Origin: an uncultured Alphaproteobacteria bacterium
GTDB taxonomy: Bacteria; Pseudomonadota; Alphaproteobacteria; CAAHEQ01; UBA3637
NCBI GenBank assembly: GCA_934216505.1
Contig: CAKQBW010000004.1
Span: 7,410 to 71,409 of the forward strand
Length of the DNA: 64,000 bases
Reading direction: 5' to 3'
Shown here: positions 15,806-23,275 of the stretch, piece after piece
Numbering within the stretch: the first letter of the stretch is position 1
How the letters are laid out: each line of letters starts with the position of its first letter
Made by a program: the position numbers and the translations under genes
The notes under the pieces: model-generated
The model's input: only the letters and a program-made list of their open reading frames with translations
Databases searched by the model: none
Told to the model about the DNA's origin: nothing

Positions 15806-16939
15806 ATGTCTTTTTTGGGGCGCTTTTTGTTTTTAATGATGATGTTAGTTGGGGGGACTTGTTCGGCCCAAGTAATTCAAGATATTCGGTTGGCCAGTAC
15901 GCCGTCCGATGGCGTGCGCTTTGTGGCGGATTTGGATAAAAAGGCTGAAGTCAAGATTTTTCGTTTGGAAAAGCCTTCCCGATTGGTCATGGATTTTGCC
16001 CAAACCCGATTTCATAAAAAGGTAAATCAAAATGTCCTATCTCAAGTGGGCTTTATTAAAGGGGGACGCTTGGGAAATCCCAACCAAAATACAGCCCGTA
16101 TTGTGTTGGATTTACCCAACGAAGAATTAAATGAAAAGCATTTTATCTTGACACCCCAAAGTGAAACAAATTGGCGTTTTGTGGTGGATTTGAATCGGAA
16201 AAATAAAGGGGTTGAAAAACAATCAGCACCGCCCCCGAAAACGCCTTCGCCCAAAAAGAAAGTTGTGGTGTTGGACCCAGGTCATGGCGGCCAAGACCCA
16301 GGGGCGATTTCGGCTTCGGGGAAATACGAAAAAGACTTGGTGTTAAAAATGGCCAAAGAAACCAAGGAAATGTTGGAAAAAGCGGGTTATAAAGTTGTTT
16401 TGACCCGCAGTACAGATATCTTTATTACTTTGCGGGGACGGATTAAAAAGGCGCATGAGGCGAATGCAGATTTATTTATTTCCATTCATGCGGACAGTTC
16501 CAAGAATCGTTCAGCAAAGGGTTTGTCCATTTATACGATTTCTGAAAAAGCCTCGGACAAAGAAGCGGCGGCCTTGGCGGAACGGGAAAATAAAGCGGAT
16601 ATTTTATACGGTATGGATTTGGCGGATTATCAACCAGAGGTAGGCAATATCCTGATTGATTTTGCCAAAAAATATGCGATGGAACAATCGTCTGTTTATG
16701 CGGATTATGTGGTGCGTGAGATGAAATCTCGGGTCCAGTTAGTCCCCAATGCCCACCGTTTTGCGGGCTTTGTGGTGTTGAAATCCCCCAACATTCCTTC
16801 GGTGCTGTTGGAAATGGGGTACCTGTCTAATCGTCAGGAAGAAAAGTTGATGTGGAAAAAGTCCTATCGCCAAAAATTGTCCAAAGCTTTGGTTCAGGCG
16901 GTAAAGGACTACTTTAAAAACAACCCTGCTGAAAATTAG
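15806..16939 (+). CDS. N-acetylmuramoyl-L-alanine amidase, AmiC type
   Basis: This periplasmic zinc amidase cleaves the amide bond between N-acetylmuramic acid and the stem peptide, which separates daughter cells. The 377-residue precursor has a signal peptide (about residues 1-21, ending CSAQ), an AMIN domain (about 22-115) that directs such enzymes to peptidoglycan, a Pro/Lys linker, and an Amidase_3 domain from about 147. Zinc ligands are visible: His in VVLDPGHGGQDPG, Glu in YEKDLVLKMA and His in FISIHADSS; the catalytic Glu is in LLEMGYLSN. GGGGAAGAAG precedes the ATG. Its stop overlaps the end of the convergent small gene by 4 nt. Confidence 0.92.
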   Translation: MSFLGRFLFLMMMLVGGTCSAQVIQDIRLASTPSDGVRFVADLDKKAEVKIFRLEKPSRLVMDFAQTRFHKKVNQNVLSQVGFIKGGRLGNPNQNTARIVLDLPNEELNEKHFILTPQSETNWRFVVDLNRKNKGVEKQSAPPPKTPSPKKKVVVLDPGHGGQDPGAISASGKYEKDLVLKMAKETKEMLEKAGYKVVLTRSTDIFITLRGRIKKAHEANADLFISIHADSSKNRSAKGLSIYTISEKASDKEAAALAERENKADILYGMDLADYQPEVGNILIDFAKKYAMEQSSVYADYVVREMKSRVQLVPNAHRFAGFVVLKSPNIPSVLLEMGYLSNRQEEKLMWKKSYRQKLSKALVQAVKDYFKNNPAEN

Positions 16940-17277
16940 CCACGGCCTTTGTTCTTTTGGGTGAGCAGGGCCAATCCAAGTTCGCCCATTTCCATGTGTT
17001 CATCTTCTTGATTATCTAATTTTTGGGCGGTTCCTATGGCGGCTTGCCCCACAATTTTCCCCGCCTTTTGTGCCGTCTTTTTAAAGCCTTGTTGGGCAAC
17101 GGTCTTGACCCCTTGTTTCAAGGCGCCTTTTAAAGAAAGTTGTTGTAAGGTTAAACCTAAACTTGTCCCGCCAGAGGCAATGGCTTTAATGCCTTCAGAA
17201 ACAAAAGTTGCCGCGACTTCCCGTAAATCTGTGTGGGTTTCTTGTTGGGGATTTTTGACTTGATTGTTCTGGTTCAT
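16936..17277 (-). CDS. Unknown small protein, 113 aa
   Basis: I do not recognise this protein. It is Gln/Lys/Ala-rich with a long amphipathic middle (KGALKQGVKTVAQQGFKKTAQ) and a polar N-terminus; no clear signal or membrane helix. A strong ribosome binding site (AAAAGGAGG) and a promoter at 17296-17323 back to back with that of tmRNA support it as real. It converges on the amidase gene with a 4-nt overlap of stops and no visible terminator. Confidence 0.6.
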   Translation of the reverse strand: MNQNNQVKNPQQETHTDLREVAATFVSEGIKAIASGGTSLGLTLQQLSLKGALKQGVKTVAQQGFKKTAQKAGKIVGQAAIGTAQKLDNQEDEHMEMGELGLALLTQKNKGRG

Positions 17278-17295
17278 GGGATGCCTCCTTTTATT

Positions 17296-17323
17296 ATTAT
17301 AGCATAAAACACAAAATTTGCAA
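17296..17323 (-). promoter_or_regulatory. Promoter of the 113-aa gene
   Basis: On the minus strand TTGCAA (17318-17323), 16-bp spacer, TATAAT (17296-17301). It is divergent from the tmRNA promoter 8 bp away. Confidence 0.6.
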
Positions 17324-17330
17324 AGAAAGA

Positions 17331-17359
17331 TTGCTTTTTGGGTGATTTGATGTTATAAT
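17331..17359 (+). promoter_or_regulatory. tmRNA promoter
   Basis: TTGCTT (17331-17336), 17-bp spacer, perfect TATAAT (17354-17359). Transcription should start near 17366. Confidence 0.75.
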
Positions 17360-17365
17360 AAAAAA

Positions 17366-17675
17366 GTTCCTTTTGCGGAACTATGATACTAAACGGCAAG
17401 TGGAATAGATGTGATGGACTCGGGGGCAGTACCCGACGCCTCCACCAAAGACCAACGGGGGCGACACAGATTCGACATGCATAGTAAAGATTTGACCTTG
17501 TATTCGGCATGGTACCACCGTTATCGGACTAAAAAAAATAAATGCAAATGATAATTTTGCACCGATGGCTATGGCCGCTTAATGGCGTCTAAGGCTGTCA
17601 ATTAATCCTTGGGCTATTTGTACGCCCAAGTGGGGTTTGGAATGCGCCCAGCAACAGAGAGCATTCCACTTTCAA
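17366..17675 (+). ncRNA. ssrA: Permuted two-piece tmRNA (ssrA)
   Basis: tmRNA rescues stalled ribosomes and tags the truncated protein for proteolysis. The gene is circularly permuted. The acceptor piece comes first and ends CCTCCACCA at 17447; its T-arm is TCGGG-GGCAGTA-CCCGA. A spacer of about 9 nt follows, then the coding piece begins GGGGGCGAC at 17457. GGGGGCG pairs with CGCCTCC, giving a seven-pair acceptor stem with a G-U at the third pair, the alanyl-tRNA synthetase identity element. The tag reading frame 17544-17582 encodes ANDNFAPMAMAA then TAA. Near the 3' end CCACTT (about 17666-17671) can pair with AAGTGG (about 17399-17403) in the acceptor piece. The exact processed 5' end of the acceptor piece is uncertain. 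Confidence 0.93.
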
Positions 17676-17693
17676 ATAATAAGTAATAAAAAA

Positions 17694-17729
17694 AGAAAGC
17701 ACTCCTTCCGGCGTGCTTTCTCTTTTTTT
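17694..17729. terminator. Bidirectional terminator between ssrA and the pilin gene
   Basis: Stem AGAAAGCAC / GTGCTTTCT with a 10-nt loop; T-runs follow on both strands. Confidence 0.9.
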
Positions 17730-17739
17730 ACTTTGAGGA

Positions 17740-18096
17740 TTAATTAGCGCTATCAAACCCATCAAAAGTGGCTACATCGTTGTTATCAATACCTTGTGTG
17801 GCATAGGTCACAACATAATCGGCCACGGCGATAATCCCTAAACCCATGGCCAAAGCGGCTAACCATTTCCATTTGATTTGTCCACCAATAATTCCCCCAA
17901 CGGCGATGGCAATCAACCCAAAAGCACCCACGACATAAATGACAATACGGGTGTTGGAAAAGATGTTTGCCAAGGTATTAACAGCCACTTGGAAAGGGTT
18001 GCTGGATCCAGTATTCGTTTGCGCCAAAGCGTCAAAAGCAAATAAACCAATGACCAAAACAAGGGCCATCATGGCGAAGTATTTTAAAGATTTCAT
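17740..18096 (-). CDS. TrbC/VirB2-like type IV secretion pilin
   Basis: VirB2-type pilins are small secreted proteins that polymerise into the conjugative or effector-delivery pilus of type IV secretion systems. The 118-residue precursor has a signal peptide with likely cleavage after DALA (residue 25), then two hydrophobic helices (about 50-71 and 77-96) separated by the short basic loop GGQIKWKW, the normal VirB2/TrbC layout. AAAGGAG precedes the ATG. No other virB genes are adjacent, so it is an orphan or part of a scattered system. It lies beside the tmRNA gene, a common integration site, so a mobile origin is possible. Confidence 0.75.
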   Translation of the reverse strand: MKSLKYFAMMALVLVIGLFAFDALAQTNTGSSNPFQVAVNTLANIFSNTRIVIYVVGAFGLIAIAVGGIIGGQIKWKWLAALAMGLGIIAVADYVVTYATQGIDNNDVATFDGFDSAN

Positions 18097-18501
18097 TTTT
18101 TTTCTCCTTTTATAAAAGTTTATCTTTAATTTTGGTTTCCTTTTGGGAATATTTACCCAAGAATACCTCGAGTTATTCTTTCAATTCCCTTTAATTCTAC
18201 CAATGTGGTTGGCGTTCAACCAACCATACGAACTATCATAAACATTTTGCTTTTATTGTCCAGTTTTTTTCATCTGTTTTAGGGGATTTCTTTGTTTCGT
18301 TAATCTTTTGTTAATTTTTTAAAGGCGGATTTTTCTTTCAACTTGACATTAAAGACAAAATTCATAATGTATCAAACGGGGTCGGGCAATGGGGACCTTA
18401 ACTGCGTTTTTGGGCGGAATCCGAATTGACCTTTATCCGTTTGCAACCTGTCTCTGTTTCCAAAGATTGACTTTTGGACCCTTTTGGGGTATAATAAAAG
18501 C
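18097..18501. other. Intergenic region with possible structured transcript
   Basis: About 400 bases without a gene. A + strand promoter-like TTGACA (about 18342) and TAATGT precede a G-rich stretch in which CAAACGG (about 18375) and CCGTTTG (about 18438) are complementary, with GGTC/GACC inside. This could be a small RNA or an upstream leader. A small GGTTG/CAACC hairpin lies near 18208. I cannot match it to a known RNA family. Confidence 0.35.
18467..18495 (+). promoter_or_regulatory. Promoter for a probably leaderless U32 peptidase mRNA
   Basis: TTGACT (18467-18472), 17-bp spacer, perfect TATAAT (18490-18495). The first ATG is 7 nt after the -10 at 18502, where transcription should start, and no Shine-Dalgarno sequence exists. 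Confidence 0.65.
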
Positions 18502-20760
18502 ATGATGAAACCTGAACTTCTTGCCCCCGCTGGTGATATTGAGGCGGGCTATGCGGCCCTTTATTATGGGGCTGATGCTGTTTATTTGGGGCTGCGGTCT
18601 TTTTCTGCCCGTGCGGGGGCCACGAACTTTTCCCCCGAAGAATTAGATGAGTTTTCGGCCTATGCTCATTCTTTGAATAAAAAAGTCTATATTACCTTAA
18701 ATACCTTGATTCAGGAAAAAGAACTCCCCGAAGTGCTGCGGGTGCTAGATGTGTGTTCGGCCTGTCATGTAGATGGGCTGATTGTCCAAGATTTGGGGGT
18801 AGTGCGTCTGGTGAAAGAGTGTTATCCTGATTTGGTTTTACATGCCAGCACGCAAATGGCCGTTCATAATAAGCAAGGAGCGTTGGCCCTTCAAAAAATG
18901 GGATTTCAACGGGTGGTGTTGGCCCGTGAATTGACCTTAAAAGAAATCCAAGAAATTGCGGCGCTTCCGGGGTTGGAAACGGAGGTCTTTATTCATGGAG
19001 CTTTGTGCTATGCATACAGTGGCCTATGCTTGTTTTCTTCTATGACGACAGGGCGCAGTGCCAATCGTGGCAAATGTGCTTATCCTTGTCGGGCTTTGTT
19101 TGAAGGAATGAATAAAAAAGCCCACTTCTTTTCCATGAAAGATATGGCGTTGCAAGAGGATATTTTAAAACTGCCTGTTGTCTCTTTAAAGATAGAGGGG
19201 CGCAAGAAAAAGGCCCTTTATGTGGCGGCGGTGGTGGATTATTATCGTCATATTTTGGACGATAAAAAAGCGGATTTAACCCGCCAAGAACATATCCAAC
19301 AAATCTTTTCCCGCCCTTGGACAAAGTTCCATTTTTGGGGCAAAGGGCAAGATGTGATTGATCCTGATTTTGTGGGACATCGGGGATTGTTGATTGGAAA
19401 GACGGACGCCCTTATTAATCGCCGTTTAAGTTTTCTGACCACGCATGATTTGGCCCGTTTTGATGGATTACAAATTGATGTGCCTGGAATTGAAAAACCA
19501 ATCGGCTTTTCGGTGCAAGAATTGACCGTGAATCAAAAAAATGTTTTTCAAGCAAAAGCCGCTCAACGGGTCCAAGTGTTGGTCCCCCCTCATACGCCTT
19601 TTATTCCCAAAGGGTGTCCTATTTATTTGGCGTCTAGTTCAGCGGTGAAAGGGGCCTATGATTACCATCGTCCCAAACCAAATGAATTTAAAAACAGGAC
19701 ACTTGTCCCCGTTTTTATTACCTTGACTAAAGACAAAGTTCAAGCCGTTTCAGGGGAAAAACAAGTGGAAATAAAGGGACATTTTGAGCCCGCACAAAAC
19801 ACAGATAAAATGTTGGCTTCTGTCCAAAATGTTTTTAATAAATATAAGGACACAGATTTTGAACCCCAACTGCATATTCAAAATGTAGATGCTGTTTTTG
19901 TGCCTGTTTCTGTGTTGAATCATTTAAGGCGGGATTTATATGCTTCTATTCAAATGACCCGCCCGCCAAAAACTTTACCCCCTGTTTCAATCAGAAAAAA
20001 AACTGCTTTGGGACAATGGATTATTAAAACAGATGATCTTCGTCAAATTGCTTTGATTGATACCAAAGAATTTGCCGAAATTATTGTGGAGCTTTCGCCC
20101 TCTCTTTCGGCGGAGGATTTAAAAAAATTCCCTAAAAATAAAATTCGTCTGTCTTTGCCAACGATTATGTTGAATCCCTCTGACTTTATCCCGATGATTC
20201 AAGCATTTTTGAAAAAAGGCTTTCATAAATGGGAAATTTCAAATATAGGGCACAGGGAACTTTTGCCCTCGTCAGGCATTGATATTTCATGGGATGCGCC
20301 ACTTTATATGATGAACACCCAAAGTATGCAAATGGCCAAAGAATGTGGGGCAGGGCGATTGACTCTCCCGATAGAAGATACCCTGACGAACTTAAGTCAA
20401 ACGGCCGAAAGTTCTCCCCTTCCTTGTGTTTTGGTTGTGTATCAAAATGTACCGTTGTTTTTAAGCCGAACCTGTATTAAAAATGCGTGTGCGCATTGTT
20501 CAAAGACAACGTGCGTTCTCCCCCTTAAAAAAGACGGACAAGTGTATCAGGCGAAAATTCAAAATTGTGGCTTGACCTTGACCTCTCAACAGCCTTTTTA
20601 TATAGACAGGCTACGCAAAAATGTGGCGGCGGATTTTTATCGTATGGACTTTGTCAAACATACTTATTCCCCAGAACAAGTATTAGAACTCATTCCCAAA
20701 ATTAAATCAGGGGCAAAAATGTTAAATGTCCAAACGGGAAATTTAAACCGTGAAATCTAA
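18502..20760 (+). CDS. U32 family peptidase (collagenase-like/RlhA-type)
   Basis: A 752-residue U32 family protein. The N-terminal TIM-barrel-like part starts PELLAPAGDIEAGYAALYYGADAVYLG and has the family Cys cluster in FIHGALCYAYSGLC and GKCAYPCR, which in relatives holds an iron-sulfur cluster. Homologues are called collagenases, or act in 23S rRNA C2501 hydroxylation (RlhA). A long C-terminal extension (about 400-752) contains another Cys group near CIKNACAHCSKTTC. The start is ATG 18502 or 18505; the upstream TTG frame to 18484 would lie inside the promoter. The end overlaps the convergent histidine kinase stop by 4 nt. Confidence 0.85.
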   Translation: MMKPELLAPAGDIEAGYAALYYGADAVYLGLRSFSARAGATNFSPEELDEFSAYAHSLNKKVYITLNTLIQEKELPEVLRVLDVCSACHVDGLIVQDLGVVRLVKECYPDLVLHASTQMAVHNKQGALALQKMGFQRVVLARELTLKEIQEIAALPGLETEVFIHGALCYAYSGLCLFSSMTTGRSANRGKCAYPCRALFEGMNKKAHFFSMKDMALQEDILKLPVVSLKIEGRKKKALYVAAVVDYYRHILDDKKADLTRQEHIQQIFSRPWTKFHFWGKGQDVIDPDFVGHRGLLIGKTDALINRRLSFLTTHDLARFDGLQIDVPGIEKPIGFSVQELTVNQKNVFQAKAAQRVQVLVPPHTPFIPKGCPIYLASSSAVKGAYDYHRPKPNEFKNRTLVPVFITLTKDKVQAVSGEKQVEIKGHFEPAQNTDKMLASVQNVFNKYKDTDFEPQLHIQNVDAVFVPVSVLNHLRRDLYASIQMTRPPKTLPPVSIRKKTALGQWIIKTDDLRQIALIDTKEFAEIIVELSPSLSAEDLKKFPKNKIRLSLPTIMLNPSDFIPMIQAFLKKGFHKWEISNIGHRELLPSSGIDISWDAPLYMMNTQSMQMAKECGAGRLTLPIEDTLTNLSQTAESSPLPCVLVVYQNVPLFLSRTCIKNACAHCSKTTCVLPLKKDGQVYQAKIQNCGLTLTSQQPFYIDRLRKNVAADFYRMDFVKHTYSPEQVLELIPKIKSGAKMLNVQTGNLNREI

Positions 20761-22067
20761 AGGGTATTAAAAGGAAAAGTTATTAAAACTCTCAACCCTT
20801 TGGCGGGGCTTTCGTCCAATTGAATGTTCCCCCCGTGGGCCAAAATAATATCCCGTGTAATTGTCATGCCTAATCCCACACCGCCTGTATTTTTGTTTCG
20901 GGAAGATTCCATGCGATAGAAAGGTTTAAAAACTTCCAAACGTTTTTTGGCGGGAATCCCAGGCCCATTGTCATCAATAATGATTTGGACCTTGTCTTCA
21001 CGAATTCCTAAATTGATGTGGGCCATAGACGCATAGTGAGACGCATTAGATAAAACATTGCTCAACGCACGGGACAGTTCGTGGGGGCGTCCATAAAATT
21101 CAATCGGTTGTTCTATGTGCAAACTGACGGGAAAACCCAACCGTTCAAATTTTTCGGTTAAGGTTTTCATAAAATCAGAAAGATTTATTTTTTGGATTTT
21201 TTCTTTTTCGTTGCCTTTGGTAAAATCCAAATATCCCGTCAGCATTTGTTCCATTTCGGTAATGTCTTGATTGATCATCTGGGTCGTTTCATCGGGGGCC
21301 ATCATGGATAAAGCCAACTTCATACGGGTGAGGGGGGTGCGTAAATCATGGGATACTCCCGCTAACATCGTTGTTCGTTCATTCAAATAGCGGGCAATTC
21401 TGTCTTTCATTTCAATAAAGGCTTGACCTGCTTGACGCACCTCGGCGGCTCCTTCGGGCTTAAATTTAATCTCTTGCCCCAAGCCAAAGGATTCAGCGGC
21501 ATTGGCTAATCGCACAATGGCTCTGACTTGATTTTTCATAAACAAAAAAGCAATGGTAAATAAGAAGCAAGAAGATATAAACATCCACAATAAAAACGAA
21601 GGGACTGTAGTACTGAAAAATCTTTTGCGGGGAATTTCAATTTTTAAGACGCCGTTTTTTAATTGAATGTAAAGATATTGCTCGCCACTTTCCTTGTCTG
21701 TGAGGGTCTTGCAAGGATAGGGAATGTTTCTGATTTCTGTTCTTAAAGTTTTGGCTTCCAAGGCTTTGTGTCCTTTAAAATCGGGCAGTTTTCCGCCTTC
21801 TTGAAAGGAAAAATCCATCCCAAAGGACGAAGAAAAAATATCCAAATGTCGGTTGGGATTTTCTTGCGTTTCGGCCCACTTGGCCACCAAAGAAATCTCC
21901 CCTACAATATCGCCAGCCAAACGGCGACTGACGCTATTCCAATGTTTATTATAAAAATAAGTCCCCACCAATAGTTGCAGAATAATCAAAGGCATGATGA
22001 TGATGAGTACAAATCGTGTTAAAAGGTGCGACGGCGTGTGTTTTTTGAAAAAAGCGTTTAAGTTCAT
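20757..22067 (-). CDS. Sensor histidine kinase (EnvZ-like)
   Basis: A 436-residue inner-membrane kinase. Membrane helices lie at about 17-36 and 155-177 around a periplasmic sensor of about 120 residues, then HAMP (about 178-230), HisKA with phosphorylatable His240 in GVSHDLRTPLTRM, and HATPase_c with NVLSNASHY (N box), DNGPGIP (G1) and GVGLGMTI (G2). It begins 1 nt after the response regulator stop, so they are co-translated partners. The organisation resembles EnvZ/OmpR; the stimulus is not deducible. Confidence 0.92.
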   Translation of the reverse strand: MNLNAFFKKHTPSHLLTRFVLIIIMPLIILQLLVGTYFYNKHWNSVSRRLAGDIVGEISLVAKWAETQENPNRHLDIFSSSFGMDFSFQEGGKLPDFKGHKALEAKTLRTEIRNIPYPCKTLTDKESGEQYLYIQLKNGVLKIEIPRKRFFSTTVPSFLLWMFISSCFLFTIAFLFMKNQVRAIVRLANAAESFGLGQEIKFKPEGAAEVRQAGQAFIEMKDRIARYLNERTTMLAGVSHDLRTPLTRMKLALSMMAPDETTQMINQDITEMEQMLTGYLDFTKGNEKEKIQKINLSDFMKTLTEKFERLGFPVSLHIEQPIEFYGRPHELSRALSNVLSNASHYASMAHINLGIREDKVQIIIDDNGPGIPAKKRLEVFKPFYRMESSRNKNTGGVGLGMTITRDIILAHGGNIQLDESPAKGLRVLITFPFNTL

Positions 22068-22068
22068 G

Positions 22069-22731
22069 TTAAATCCTTATCAGTTTATAACCTTTTCCTC
22101 GAACGGTTTGAATCCAAATGGGGTGTTTGGGGTCTGGTTCAATTTGTTGGCGTAAGCGTTTAATTTGCACATCTACAGTGCGCTCCAATTCGGTATGAAT
22201 GGCTTGCGCTAGTTTTTCTCGCCCCACGCCTTTGTTGGGGGATTTTACCAATTCATCTAATAACTTTTGTTGAATGGTTGTCAGGCTAACGGGACTTGCG
22301 TCTTTGGTTAAACATTTTTTTTGTAAATCGTATTGATAGGGGCCAAAGGAAATAATCTCTTGATTTGCTTGAGTATGTTTTAAAAGGTTTTTAATGCGTA
22401 AAAGGAGTTCTTTTGGGTCAAAAGGTTTGACTAAATAATCATCGGCCCCTGATTCTAATCCCGAAATGCGTTGGCTGGTTTCCCCCATGGCGGTCAGCAT
22501 TAAAATAGGCGTTTCCATTCCTCTGTCTTTTAATTCTTTTGTGTATTCTATGCCGTTTTTAAAAGGCATCATGACATCCATAATCACCCCATCAAAAACG
22601 AACAGCTTTAATAATTCTTCGGCTTGAGTGGGATTTTCTGCCAAAGTCGTTTGAAAACCCGCTTGAGTCAAGTACTTTCCCAACAGAGTGCGTAATCTTT
22701 CATCATCATCTATAATCAGTAAATGGGGCAT
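22069..22731 (-). CDS. OmpR-family response regulator
   Basis: A 220-residue transcription factor: receiver domain with acidic pocket DDDE at 8-11, phospho-acceptor Asp52 in VIMDVMMP and Lys102 in DDYLVKPFD; then a winged-helix DNA-binding domain ending RTVDVQIKRLRQQI and VRGKGYKL. The start at 22731 has AAAGGAA upstream; the longer frame to 22806 would run into the Hpt gene. It sits between the Hpt gene (11 nt upstream) and its cognate kinase. Confidence 0.93.
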   Translation of the reverse strand: MPHLLIIDDDERLRTLLGKYLTQAGFQTTLAENPTQAEELLKLFVFDGVIMDVMMPFKNGIEYTKELKDRGMETPILMLTAMGETSQRISGLESGADDYLVKPFDPKELLLRIKNLLKHTQANQEIISFGPYQYDLQKKCLTKDASPVSLTTIQQKLLDELVKSPNKGVGREKLAQAIHTELERTVDVQIKRLRQQIEPDPKHPIWIQTVRGKGYKLIRI

Positions 22732-22742
22732 TGGTATTTCCT

Positions 22743-23186
22743 TTAAATCAGCTGATTTAAAATTTTGCGTCCGTATTCTCCCCCGTCTCCTTTTAATTTT
22801 TTCCATAAAATGTTTTGCAACATCAATAAATCATTTTGGATAAAGTCTAAATCTTTCCCTTCAAAAGAATCATGAGATTGAATAAAGTTGATTAAATGGG
22901 CCGCTACATCCGACACTAAGGGATAGCCAAAAACACTGCCTTGTGTTTTTAAACGATGCGCCGTGGGCAAAAGGCGAGATTGAATAAACTGTGCACGTGT
23001 GGGTTCGTATAATCCCTTTGCTTGAACAAAAGCCTGTCGCATAGATTGCACATCGCCACAAACCATGGCGGGGAAAATACGCACTAAATCCTCTTGCGCT
23101 TCTTGTTCTATGTTGGGACTTTCCTGCGCTGGACGATTTTCTTCATTTGGGGGAGAAAACATTGAAGGAACTTCTGATATAGCCAT
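22743..23186 (-). CDS. Hpt-domain phosphotransfer protein
   Basis: A 147-residue protein. After a disordered N-terminus rich in Pro, Glu and Gln (1-32) comes a helical domain with the histidine phosphotransfer pattern AHRLKTQGSVFG, predicting His77 as phosphoacceptor. Standalone Hpt proteins relay phosphate between a hybrid kinase and a regulator. The ATG at 23186 has GAAAGGAG upstream; the frame extends to 23306 but without signals. Leading an operon with a response regulator and a classical non-hybrid kinase is unusual and hints at input from a second kinase elsewhere. Confidence 0.75.
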   Translation of the reverse strand: MAISEVPSMFSPPNEENRPAQESPNIEQEAQEDLVRIFPAMVCGDVQSMRQAFVQAKGLYEPTRAQFIQSRLLPTAHRLKTQGSVFGYPLVSDVAAHLINFIQSHDSFEGKDLDFIQNDLLMLQNILWKKLKGDGGEYGRKILNQLI

Positions 23187-23275
23187 AAAAAAACTCCTTT
23201 CTTTTTTTATTGAGTATAGAGAAAAAAATTGCGTTTGTCTAGTTCTTTTTTTACGAAAAGGATAAAACTTTCGGG

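Noticed and set aside
22732..22806. Longer N-terminus of the response regulator
   Set aside because: The extra residues lie in the Hpt gene and are not part of a receiver domain; ATG 22731 has its own ribosome binding site.
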